Below, in pieces: positions 1-9,001 of a DNA stretch of 64,000 bases. Both the position numbers and the translations under genes were made by a program. The DNA comes from Glebionis coronaria (lineage: Eukaryota; Streptophyta; Magnoliopsida; Asterales; Asteraceae), in the NCBI GenBank assembly GCA_025667525.1, contig CM046878.1:573790868-573854867 (forward strand), read 5' to 3'. The notes below the pieces were generated by a model that was not told the DNA's origin, did no database searches, and saw only the letters and a list, made by a program, of their open reading frames with translations. Position 1 is the stretch's first letter, and each line of letters opens with the position of its first letter.

Positions 1-1957
1 AATTTGGGCGGGAGGAGAGCCGGCAGGCAGAATACCCGGGAGAAGACCCGCTGCCTGAAATTACTGGATGCGGTGGCCGAGAATCAAAACCGGCCGGTCG
101 AGATCGAATTTGTACCCGGTAGAGGTAACCTTGTTATACCTATCGGCCCCTACGCAGATCATTGGGGAAACTTATTCGGGTGTGTCGTTAGGGAAATACC
201 TTTGTATTACCCTTCGTGGAGCAAGGTCCCCGAAGGGTACAAGGCGGCGGCCCGGGCAGCTATTGGGGTAAGTTATCATTTTATATTTATTTAATTATCG
301 TGTTCATTTATTTAATTGTATATATTTATTTAAATTTGTTTTTTTATTTATATCATATAAATAAATAAACAAATTTAAATAAATATATAAATTATATTGC
401 TAACTCCGTTTTTAATGTGTTGTATTGTGTATATTTATTTAAATTCGTTTATTTATTTATATCATATAAATAAATAAACGAATTTAAATAAATATATAAA
501 TTATATTTCTAACTCTGTTTTCAATGTGTTGTATTGTGTATATTTATTTAAATTTATTTATTTATTTATATCATATAAATAAATAAACAAATTTAAATAA
601 ATATATAAATTATATTTCTAACTCTGTTTTCAATGTGTTGTATTGTGTATATTCATTTAAATTTGTTTATTTATTTATATCATATAAATAAATAAATGAA
701 TTTAAATAAATATATAAATTATATTTCTAACTCTGTTTTCAATGTGTTGTATTGTGTATATTCATTTAAATTCGTTTATTTATTTATATCATATAAATAA
801 ATAAATGAATTTAAATAAATATATAAATTATATTTCTAACTCTGTTTTCAATGTGTTGTATTTGATTGCAAAAAAATTATGATCTCACGCCGTACGTGAA
901 CACCCCTCGGTGGAAGAGTATTTATGATACCATTAATCACCAGCTTCAAAAATCATACAATACCAGCAAGGCTAGTCTGAAGAGAGATTACTGTGTAAAA
1001 GACCCCGAGACTGGAGAATACAATTTGGATCAAATTAGGCGGAACAGACCCGACGAGCACACACCTGAAGTCTGGGAGAAACAGATAGAGTTTTGGACTG
1101 ACGAAGCTAACATGAAGCGATCCTCAACAAACAGCCAAAATCGGTCCAAGGCAACACTTGTCTCCCGACATGGTTCTCGGTCGATCCCTCGCACTCGACA
1201 TCTCATGGTAATTATTATTATTATTATTATTATTGATTTTACATTATTATGGTTTTTTTATTTTTTTATTTTATTATTATTATTATTGTTTTTTAATTTT
1301 ATTATTTTATTATTATCATTATTTATTTTACATACATATTATTATTGCCGCATTTAATTAGATTGATCTTACTTACGTATGTATGTACAGCAAAAGTCGT
1401 CCGAAACCCAACAGGAGCCTACAGAGATCGACATGTTCTATCGTCTGCATACGAATTCAGATGGTGTATTTATAGATGAGCAGTCTCTCCAGTTGTATGT
1501 AAGTATTCTTTTCAAAACACACTTTAATGAATCATTGATTAATAATCTAGCAACCCGACTAATATATTTACTATATTGTGTTATTGTCACCACACAGGGT
1601 CAGATGAGGGAGTTAGAGGCGACGGGTGAGCACACCACTGCCGAGATCAACAGGATGGTGCGAGGAGGCAAGTTTCGCGGCCACCATCCTGGCGTGGGTA
1701 TGGTATTGCCGGGATACACAAGTACTCCCCCGTGCTTTCCGCCACCACCCCCTGAGACTCGTCGGGATCGGGATGTTGATTTCATGATGGGCTTGTTCAG
1801 AAACGACCCCAGGTATGGCGATCTTTTTGCCGCATATGAGAGTGGTGGTGCCAGCGGGAGTGGGAGTCGCCCGGGTGATGATGCTGGTGCCAGCGGGAGC
1901 GGGAGTCGCCCGGGTGATGATGCTGAGGATCGGGAGGGTGGCGATGACGCGAGCTAG
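1..1957 (+). CDS. Plant En/Spm (Ptta) transposase-associated protein, C-terminal exons, probably decayed
   Basis: Four exons can be joined in phase 0. Exon 1 ends at 267 (donor GTAAGT), exon 2 runs from about 866 to 1207 (donor GTAATT), exon 3 is 1391-1498 (acceptor TACAG, donor GTAAGT) and exon 4 is 1598-1957 (acceptor CACAG, stop TAG). The layout matches the plant Ptta/En/Spm transposase domain family: NTREKTRCLKL, a PIGPYADHWGNLFG-like block, WSKVPEGYKAA, then TPRWKSIYDTI, SLKRDY and a RNRPDEHTPEVWEKQ block, followed by a low-complexity tail. Exon 4 ends with a tandem duplication of an eleven-residue GASGSGSRPGD unit. These proteins are thought to act with the transposase in CACTA elements. 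No AG lies just before exon 2, so intron 1 has probably lost its acceptor. The N-terminus is outside the window. A domesticated gene is possible but less likely given the flanking subterminal repeats. Confidence 0.6.
313..858. repeat. 109-bp tandem repeat, five units, filling intron 1
   Basis: The block GTATTGTGTA recurs at 422, 531, 640 and 749, and a partial match falls at 858, giving a constant 109-bp period over five units. Each unit is AT-rich and holds a long imperfect inverted repeat centred on TATATCATATA: AAATTYGTTTATTTATTTA on one side and its complement on the other. The array fills nearly all of the first intron of the transposase-associated gene and ends a few bases before exon 2. 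Confidence 0.9.
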
Positions 1958-2293
1958 TCGTGTCATATATGTGTTTGTTAGTATGGTACATAGTTTCTTT
2001 ATGTTCATCTTGACTTGTTTCCCTATTATCCTAAATTAGAACGCTTGTTTCCCTAGTATCCTTAACTATCCCGACTTATTCCTAGTATCCATGTGATCAT
2101 TAGAACGTTATATTATATTTTGATGCAAGTTGAACTTATTCCGCGTTTGTGTTGATTTGTATTTCAAGTTTACTTTATATGTGTCTTTTGGTGAGCAAAT
2201 ACAGGTTTTGGTAGATTTTTTCCGGAAAAATTCCGGAAAAAATCTAGAAAACGCCTGCTGTGCAGGCTATTTTAAAAAAAAAACTGCAGACTC

Positions 2294-2752
2294 TTCCCCA
2301 GCGACATGTCGCTGGGGAAAAGTTGGTTATTCGTTGACAAGTCAAACGCAAAGCGTTGACAAGTCAAACGCAAAGCGTTGACAAGTCAAACGTATCAAGA
2401 GTTTCCCCAGCGACATGTCGCTGGGGAAACTTTGGAAAGCGTTGACTAGTCAACGGCAACGCGTTGACAAGTCAAACGAAAGGAATTTTCCCCAGCGACA
2501 TGTCGCTGGGGAAAATTTGTAATTAGCTAAAATGGTTAAGTTTAACTTAATTTTTTTTATTTAATAAGGATTTTCCCCAGCGACATGTCGCTGGGGAAAA
2601 TTTTGCCACCGTGGCATCTGTTCTTCCAGGAAAAGTCTGTGGGGCCCACGTGTCGCTGGGGATACTTTTGACAACTAGCGTACCCCAACGAATATACCCC
2701 AGCGACTTGTCGCTGGGGATACGCTTCCCCAGCGACATGTCGCTGGGGAAAC
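2294..2752. repeat. Dispersed palindromic repeats with core CAGCGACATGTCGCTG
   Basis: The perfect dyad CAGCGACATGTCGCTG flanked by CCC/GGG occurs at 2294-2319, 2401-2430, 2484-2517, 2571-2600 and 2726-2752. Near copies lie at about 2650-2668 (half), 2695-2720 (ACTTGT centre) and 2761-2772 (half). The palindromy extends differently in each copy (TT...AA, GTTT...AAAC, AATTTT...AAAATT), so flanking bases have co-varied or been converted. They sit between the transposase-associated gene and the CACTA terminus, as subterminal transposase-binding repeats do. Confidence 0.85.
2333..2392 (+). repeat. 22-bp tandem repeat, 2.7 units
   Basis: Direct units beginning GTTGACAAGTCAAACG at 2333, 2355 and 2377. 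Related GTTGAC(A/T)AGTCAA words recur near 2438 and 2463 between the palindromes, so this is a second class of subterminal motif. Confidence 0.85.
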
Positions 2753-2792
2753 ACCAAAAATATCGCTGGGGTAGGGCGCGATTATTGTAGTT

Positions 2793-3169
2793 ACCTCTCG
2801 CAAGAGTGTCGAAAGAAACATATAATGGAAGAGGTTTTCACTCTTGTGAGTCAAACCATTGAGGTATCAATTCAAGGCCCATCGGTTACAATGGGTCTTA
2901 GTAAATATTTATCACGGGACAAGAATAGTTGGGTCTCTCTAAATATTATAGAATGATTTCGATATGAACCGCAATTACATAATAGTTGTCCAACAGGTCT
3001 AATAATGGTTAAAAAATTACCTTTTTTTAATAATTTTTTCCGACTTTCACCAAAAAAGTTATATTTTTTAAAACGACCGAAACCCATATAGACCCGGACC
3101 AACCCATTTAAACCGAAGTTTCTAGAAAAACCATTTAGACTCGTTATCCAATACGCCCGACCCACCTGC
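2793..3169. other. Non-coding stretch between CACTA end and F-box upstream relic
   Basis: AT-rich DNA with no supported gene. The longest open frame is on the minus strand (2872-3165) and resembles nothing I recognise. No inverted repeat or tandem repeat stands out. Confidence 0.5.
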
Positions 3170-4239
3170 TACAAAACATTATTATCAACGCCTTCGGTTA
3201 ATTATTGAACCCACATAATCACTTGCAAAATCAAATACACACTTTTTGGTCAATTTATTCGATTATAACCTCCTACAATTGCTTACTTGTTTCTTTCTGT
3301 ATTAAATTCAAGCATGCTTCATCGGACGTAGACAACACCCTATTTTGTATTACAATTAGAATACACGTATATGAAACATAAGAAATCTAAGGCCCTAAAA
3401 TCCAAAATCTATCGAAAACTGGCAACGAGAAAATAAAACGTTTTATTGACAAAAAATTCAAATCAAATCAAATCTAACAATACAAAAGATATAGGAATCA
3501 CTGGAGCTGAAGCACGAAAGAAGCACTCTACCTGTTACACTATACTCTAAGGAATCACTAGAGCTGTAGTACCTGGTTAGCAATCACAGATTGCTGTGGA
3601 TATGAGTTTCATCCACTTAATATGTTTTTACAAAATATTTCCTAGGTTCATACTACACTATACTTGTATTCTTTTCTGTTTTTAGTACACTTGACGATAC
3701 ATTAGAATTTTTTTTGTGGTTCACCATTTGGTTATTGGGTAGTTTTTTTTGCTACATACTCCATTTTACTTAAATCAAGATAGACTAAATCAATTAAATT
3801 TTGATACATATCTTAAAGTAATTCATGTATATATATCCTCATTGTAGGTTCTAATGATTTTGGCCTATGAATCATTTTCCTATAATTAACAGCCATTGAT
3901 AAATTAATTCGAACATAGCATAATTAATCCTATATAAAAGTATAGCTAAAAAAACCTCATTTGATACAAAAACCCTGATTCGTCAATGTCATAAGACATG
4001 GAAAATATAAGATAAAATACTAGCAATTGGGTTTTCCATATATTCAAAAATTCAAATAAATCGGATTTATATAATTTGATAATCTGATAGATCTATATAG
4101 CCATAATTGAGTTAATAAATCAACACAACACATATAAAAATAGATCAGTTGAATATTAAGACAACAATTAAATAAAAATAGGTCAAATGAACTTGCTTAC
4201 TTTTATTGCATCGGATAACTCTCATGACCGAACAGTCCG
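3170..4239 (-). other. Upstream region of a lost F-box gene copy (unit A)
   Basis: This stretch matches, with many small differences, the upstream regions of F-box genes C (about 36010-36850) and D (about 40380-41380). Shared words include CATTATTATCA, TTCTTTCTGTATTA, AAGCATGC, TATATATATCCTC and TTTTATTGCATCGGATAA. It ends at GACCGAAC (4227-4234), the same point reached upstream of genes B, C and D. The coding exons expected to its left are absent and CACTA DNA lies there instead. It is therefore the promoter-side relic of a fourth tandem unit. No coding sequence is present. Confidence 0.65.
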
Positions 4240-4387
4240 GTTATTAAAGAATCTTGTATTTTGGTAGAAACCAAGGGCTCAATCTGGACCATCCATTTGG
4301 GAGGGACCAGATCAAATGATAAAAAACACGGAGGGACTAAAATTGTCAATTTATAAAAAGAAGACTGAGGGAACAAAACGTAAAATA

Positions 4388-4715
4388 CGTTATAAATCTC
4401 ACCTACCCTTCATTTCTGTAAAACAAAACACACAGATCTCCATAAACATTCTCTCTCTCTACATCAAACCCTCTCTCTACAACAAACTCTAACAAAAAAT
4501 CCATAAATCTACACAAATTAACATTGCAAATCACGAAATAAACACACAAATGGAAGAAATAACCATTAAATCAACCGATCCCTGAAAAAAATCGATTAAA
4601 AACGAACCGATTCATAAGGCTGATTGGTGATGATAAGGTGTTTGATGAAACGCCTAAAAGAAGAATTGAAGTTGAAAGTGCTTTGAAATCTGATGAAGGT
4701 AGGTGGTCACAATAG
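4388..4715 (+). pseudogene. Gene-like fragment: TATA, CT-rich leader and short open frame
   Basis: A TATAAAT at 4390-4396 is followed by a CTCTCTCT-rich, ATG-free leader typical of plant 5' UTRs, then an ATG at 4550 that stops after 11 codons. A different frame is open from 4563 to 4712 and encodes RLIGDDKVFDETPKRRIEVE-like charged residues before TAG (4713-4715). I do not recognise the protein. This may be the 5' end of a host gene captured by the surrounding inverted-repeat element and then frameshifted. It could equally be chance. Confidence 0.3.
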
Positions 4716-4795
4716 CAGCAGCAGATGGGCCACCCTCAGCAGTTCAGACCAACCCCGACTTCCATCCCAAATACCAACCCCGCCTTCCATCCCAA

Positions 4796-5304
4796 TACAT
4801 TGGTTAATTACTAGTGATAAAACAACAAAAATATCACTGATGATAAAATATCACCGGTGATATTACACAGTAACGTGATATTTCATTGGTTTATTACTAG
4901 TGATACTTCACTAGTGATAAAACAATAAAATATCACCGATGATATTACACAGTAACGTGATATTTTATTAGTTTATTGTGATAAACCAATAAAAATATCA
5001 ACGGTGATATAGTAACGTGATATTTCATTGGTTTATTACTAGTGATAAAACAATAAAAATATGACCGGTGATAAAATATCACCGATGATATTACACAGTA
5101 ACGTGATATTTCATTGGTTTATTCCTAGTGATACTTCACTAGTATAAAACAATAAAAATATCACCGGTGATAAATTATCACTGATGATATTACACAGTAA
5201 CATGATATTTCATTGGTTTATTACTAGTGATACTTCACTAGTGATAAAACAATAAAAATATCACCGGTGATAAAATATCACTGATGATATTACACAGTAA
5301 CGTG
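4796..5304. repeat. Approximately 100-bp minisatellite
   Basis: ACAGTAACGTGAT-type words recur near 4867, 4949, 5011, 5095, 5194 and 5294, giving two full 100-bp units at the right and shorter deleted units at the left. Each unit contains TATCACCGGTGATA (palindromic) and ACTAGTGATACTTCACTAGT (near-palindromic). Just to the left, about 4752-4797, a 21-22-bp CCCCG(A/C)CTTCCATCCCA unit is duplicated. Confidence 0.85.
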
Positions 5305-5902
5305 TAGCGACACTACATCCGGTGAACATCCGTCTACCTCACCAACTTTTCTCAACAACTCACGTGCTTCATAAATGTAACTGAAAGAAAAACACTCAAA
5401 ACCCCTCATTCAATTGAACACCATGTCAGTTACCCCCTCCTTCTGATACAAAAGATCAATCAACAACACTTCATCATTAACATCTCCATTATCCATCTGG
5501 TCGGACGGTTGTGGTGGTTTGATGACGTGGCAGAGGCATTTGGTAGATGAGGATTACGATGATGATTATAGATGATTATGAGAAGCAAACAAGAGATCTT
5601 GAACAAAACAAGTAGAAAATCAATAACTTTTAGGGGTTTGCTACGGAGGTGATTGTGGTGGTTAGGGTTTTAGGATGGATCTGACGGTGGTGGTCAGTTG
5701 AAAAAAATGCGCAGGTGGCCGGTGGTGTGGTGATGGCGACTGTGTGAAAACACATTTCACTGTGTGAAAAAAAGGAAAGTAAAATGAACGATTAAAAAAA
5801 ATTCTTTTTTTTAATTAGACATAAAAATAGGTTTGGACAAATTAAATCTCAGATTAATCCCCACCCTTAGATAAAAGCTAAATGAAGGGTGGGGATTTGT
5901 CG
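5305..5902. other. Non-coding interior of the inverted-repeat element
   Basis: No supported open frame. The stretch 5630-5760 is rich in GGTGGT/GTGATG words on the plus strand, as in proline/histidine-rich 5' gene ends read on the other strand, but no frame is convincing. Confidence 0.4.
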
Positions 5903-6481
5903 CTTGGTTTCCACCAAAAAACAAGGCTCCAAAATAACTTTTCTCGTGTGGAAAATAGTTTTTTATAAAAGGGTGTTGGGGCTTTTTCTTTTTATTTATT
6001 TATTTAATTATTTTTTTTGAGCAAATTTATTTAATTATTTAACTAGTCATTTTATTATGTAGTAATACTGATTTAGAATAGTATGAACAGAGGTGTGCGA
6101 GGTGTGCTACCGTACAGATCCCTAAATTTTATATGTCTCAATAAATATCTCATTATTGGAGCCTCAAAATTCACTTCTATAGTTTGAACTAGAGGTGGCA
6201 AAATGGATGGGCGGGCGGGCAAAAAGTGGGGGGTTAAACAGGCAATGGGCTAAATAGGCAGCGAGCTAAACGGGCGAGCTAAAAAAGCGCATGCTAAAAC
6301 AGACAAAAATATAAAAATAAAAACGTAAAAAAATTAAAAATAATACTTTTATAAAAGTTGGGAAAAAACATTAAATATAAAGATTAATCGAGTGTCAAAT
6401 TTGGTGTTTTAGATACGCCCATTGAGCCCATCTTGTCTTACATGTGCCCATTGAGCCCCTCAAAAATAAATAGTGGGTAGT

Positions 6482-6642
6482 TGATGGAGGCCCAAGTATT
6501 GAAGAACGGGCTGACTTGTTTCTGGAGGCCCGAGATCGCTTGACGAAGAGGGGTTTAGTAAAATGGGCATAACTTTTGCATCCTAAGTCCGTTTTCAGCC
6601 CGTGACCTGTCAAAACGTGCGTAAAAAGGATATTCTACATCA
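6482..6642 (+). repeat. Left LTR of the CRM element, internally deleted
   Basis: 161 bp against 527 bp for the right LTR. The first about 150 bases match 20106-20253 with three substitutions, then the sequence jumps to the last dozen bases of the LTR (TCTACATCA). About 366 bp of the promoter-bearing part is missing. The first 90 bases encode the C-terminal end of the polyprotein, because the reading frame extends into the LTR in this clade. Confidence 0.85.
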
Positions 6643-6644
6643 GT

Positions 6645-6658
6645 TGGTATCAAGAGCC
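6645..6658 (+). promoter_or_regulatory. Primer binding site, tRNA-Met type (CRM element)
   Basis: TTGGTATCAAGAGCC begins two bases after the left LTR. It matches the initiator tRNA-Met site TGGTATCAGAGC with one extra A. It marks the start of minus-strand DNA synthesis. Confidence 0.8.
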
Positions 6659-6674
6659 AAAGTTCCTGATCAAG

Positions 6675-7171
6675 ATGCCTCCAAGGAGAACTAGGTCTAT
6701 TCACGATGTGAATGAACAGGAATTTGAGCAGCGTATAATGGAAAGAATGGAGGAGCGATTCGATCAAATGTTTGATCAATTGACCGACCAGATGAACAAT
6801 TTGATGAGCAATAAGAGGCCTCGTAATCGCCGTCATGAGGAAGAAGATGCAGATCTAGAAGAAAATCCGTTTGGTGATGGTTTGTCTGATGATGAACAAT
6901 CAATAGGGCGAAGGATGAGAGATCGCAGTGGGAATAATGATATGCGTTGGGAGACCGGAATGAGGGTTAATATTCCCGAGTTTAATGGGGACACTTTAAA
7001 GCCTGATGAGTTTATTGATTGGCTTGTTGCTGTTGAAGAAGTATTTGAATTCAAAGAAGTTCCAGAAAACAAAAGGGTTTCGTTGATCGCTACCAAGTTA
7101 CGTGGTCGGGCATCCGCGTGATGGCAACAATTGAAATTGACGAGGAACAGAGTTGGGAATTCAAAGATCAA
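6675..7171 (+). pseudogene. CRM element gag, N-terminal part
   Basis: ATG at 6675 starts MPPRRTRSIHDV, an acidic coiled segment (residues 10-40), then a gag core with NIPEFNGDTLKPDEFIDWL and VPENKRVSLIATKLRGRAS. A TGA replaces the expected tryptophan codon at 7120-7122, but the frame continues as WQQLKLTRNRVG to the insertion point at 7171 and resumes at 16273 on the far side of the nested element. Gag would form the virus-like particle that packages the element RNA. The stop is a point mutation that kills this copy. Confidence 0.85.
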
Positions 7172-7571
7172 TGAAACTGGGATTTTGGCCCGTATAAAAA
7201 TTAAGTTCGTTGATGTATGTCTAATCGAATTGATCTAGGTTCTCTATGTGACTCTATTGAATTTTGGTGGAAACAAATATTTTTGGTTGTTTTTAAATTT
7301 AAATGTACAAAGACTTAAAAGTAAATGTCGTTAAAGTAAAGTGGCGTTAAAATAAAATGGCGTTAAAATTAAATCTAAGTCTAATTGAAAGAAAGTGGCG
7401 TGAAAGTAAAATCTAAATCTAATTAAAGGAAAGGTGCGATATTTAAAAGACGTGACGGAAAGTAAATTGATTAAATGACCAAAAATAAAAGCGTGACTAG
7501 AATTGAAAATGGACAAAGTATTAAAAACATAAACTAAAAATTAAACAAGACAAAACAAGAAAAATAACCTA

Positions 7572-7983
7572 GATCGGAATACATTCCGATCTTACCAATC
7601 GGAATGTTAACTTACACCTGATCGGAATATGGAGAGGAAGACCAATCGGAATATGTCACTTACCCAAGTCGGAATATCCAGACAAACCCCAATCGGAATA
7701 TAAATTAATCTCTGATCGGAATATGGTGTGACCTGGTCGGAATGCTAATCGGAACCCCTATGATCGGAATACTGTCACTAGTTCCAATCAGAATAACCAA
7801 TCAACACCTCAATCGGAATATGGAATAGCCCCCCAATCGGAATATTGTCACTTAGCCCAATCGGAATACTCAACCAACCCTGATCGGAATACCAAGAATC
7901 TCTCAAGATCGGAAAGTTAAAACCCTTTTCCGATTACTCCAATCGGAATGTAACTCCCTCTTCCGATTTGTCAGATCAGAATA
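7572..7983. repeat. Interspersed ATCGGAATA array in LTR
   Basis: About 18 direct copies of ATCGGAATA or one-base variants, plus three inverted TTCCGAT copies, are spaced irregularly by 10-25 bp. The first copy is palindromic with its neighbour (GATCGGAATACATTCCGATC). Spacers differ, so this is not a simple tandem repeat. It lies in U3, upstream of the sense-strand TATA box. Confidence 0.85.
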
Positions 7984-8476
7984 CGAAGAATAGTACACAA
8001 AATAAGCTAGAAAGATAAGCTATGATTCTAATAAGCACAAGACTAAAAACCTAGGGTAAACCGTGTAAAAATAAGCTACTAAACTGAAATTTAAAAACTT
8101 TTAAGACATGAAATGAATAAACTTTAAGAAAAACAACTTTTTATATAAAAATATCTTTTGTAAAACTATATAAACTTGAAAATAAACCAAATAAGCTATG
8201 AAAATAAGTGATTTAAATCAATCAAAAGCATAAAAATCAAATCTTTAAACAAGTTAACAAGATAAAAAGCATTTAAATCAAAGATTAAGCAAGAAAGAAA
8301 GGAAGAATGAGAAATTTAAAACAAGAAAATTCAAGAACACTTACTTGAAATTAAAAGGAAATTAAGGTGCAAAACATGTATTTAAATTGACAAGAAAAGT
8401 AAATGACAAGGTAATTAAAGGTGGAAGGACTAATTGTCACGATTAGCCAACAAGAGTAAAATGATAATCCTAATGG

Positions 8477-8486
8477 CTATATATAG
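8477..8486 (-). promoter_or_regulatory. TATA box, Athila-type 3' LTR
   Basis: CTATATATAG, palindromic, read on the minus strand in the context CCTATATATAGCC. Its counterpart is at 15748-15757 in the 5' LTR, which would drive the gag transcript. Confidence 0.55.
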
Positions 8487-9001
8487 GGGAGATTAGGGAG
8501 GAGCTTAGGAAGCTTCCTCCCTCCTTCCTTTCTCCTTAATTGCATGCTTAGGTCCCTCCTCTTCTTTCATCTTTTGTTAATTTGCACACTTAGTCCTTTA
8601 TTCTTCCAATCTTCATTAAACTTGGACTCTTATGACTTGTGGCTCGGGATTTCTCTTGAACTCGTCTTTAAATTCTTCGATAAATAAGACTTGAGTTCCT
8701 CGGCTTTAAGTAAACTTCCGTCTTTTGACTTTTTCTTCGATAAATCTTCAGAATTGGTCTTGGACTTCCGTTCTTTTTGCACTCTTGACTTCTTGACTTC
8801 GTCTTTCATCTTTTTCTTCAATAAAAGTCCGTAAATGCCCGTGAATTCCCGTGTTTTCTCCACTTTTCACCTTTTCGTCCTAAATCACAACAAAAACACA
8901 AACCACGCATAATTCCGACATAAAAGACATAAAATACACGTTTTGGTCCGGTTATTATTGTAATTAAGTGGTAGAAAAGATGTGTGTTTACACACATATC
9001 A

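Larger units (their letters stand above)
1..2792 (+). mobile_element. CACTA (En/Spm-like) DNA transposon, 3' portion
   Basis: The left end is outside the window. Three things follow in order: the 3' exons of a plant En/Spm-type transposase-associated gene (1-1957), a block of short direct and palindromic repeats (2294-2770), and a terminus at 2785-2792 reading TTGTAGTT. CACTA elements end in CACTACAA/TTGTAGTG-type inverted repeats preceded by subterminal repeats, so this order fits the 3' end of one. The last base is T where G is expected, so the tip is mutated or the end is off by one. The 3-bp target duplication cannot be tested because the other end is missing. No DDE transposase (TnpD type) is visible. 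Confidence 0.6.
4240..5938. mobile_element. Candidate non-autonomous DNA transposon with 36-bp imperfect TIRs
   Basis: The left end (4240-4275) and the reverse complement of the right end (5938-5903) match at 29 of 36 positions by hand alignment. Both begin GTTATT and end GAAACCAAG. The segment interrupts a region that is continuous in the sister F-box units, where GACCGAACTTTTAGGG runs on to GTGTGGAAAATAG, so it is an insertion relative to them. It has no transposase. It carries a promoter/leader-like gene fragment (4388-4715) and a minisatellite (4796-5304). Length and cargo suggest a Mutator-like (Pack-MULE type) element, but no 9-bp target duplication is visible, so the superfamily is uncertain. 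Confidence 0.5.
7172..9001 (-). repeat. LTR of the Athila-type element (downstream, 3' LTR)
   Basis: 1830 bp, nearly identical to 14456-16272. The main difference is a 13-bp tandem duplication, AAGCTAGAAAGAT, near 8010 that is single in the other LTR. On the sense (minus) strand a TATA box CTATATATAG lies at 8477-8486, which would place transcript start near 8450. It also contains an array of ATCGGAATA words (7572-7983). Short open frames in it are chance. Confidence 0.9.

Noticed and set aside
866..1357. 163-codon frame ending in poly-isoleucine/leucine
   Set aside because: Only the part to 1207 is coding-like. The rest is the ATT-rich second intron, with a GTAATT donor at 1208.
2294..2752. 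Regularly repeated palindromes resembling a CRISPR array
   Set aside because: Spacing is irregular, spacers are themselves related repeats, and the context is a plant DNA transposon end.
2872..3165. 97-codon minus-strand frame
   Set aside because: No recognisable motif, AT-rich, and not conserved elsewhere in the window.
6645..6658. Sequences resembling tRNA ends (also 14438-14452, 32659-32670, 56498-56509)
   Set aside because: They are retrotransposon primer binding sites beside LTRs. No cloverleaf-forming tRNA gene is present.
8630..8863. Lysine-rich frame on the sense strand of the Athila-type LTR, present in both LTRs
   Set aside because: The two copies are LTR duplicates so conservation is not independent. 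The product is low-complexity and unlike known proteins.
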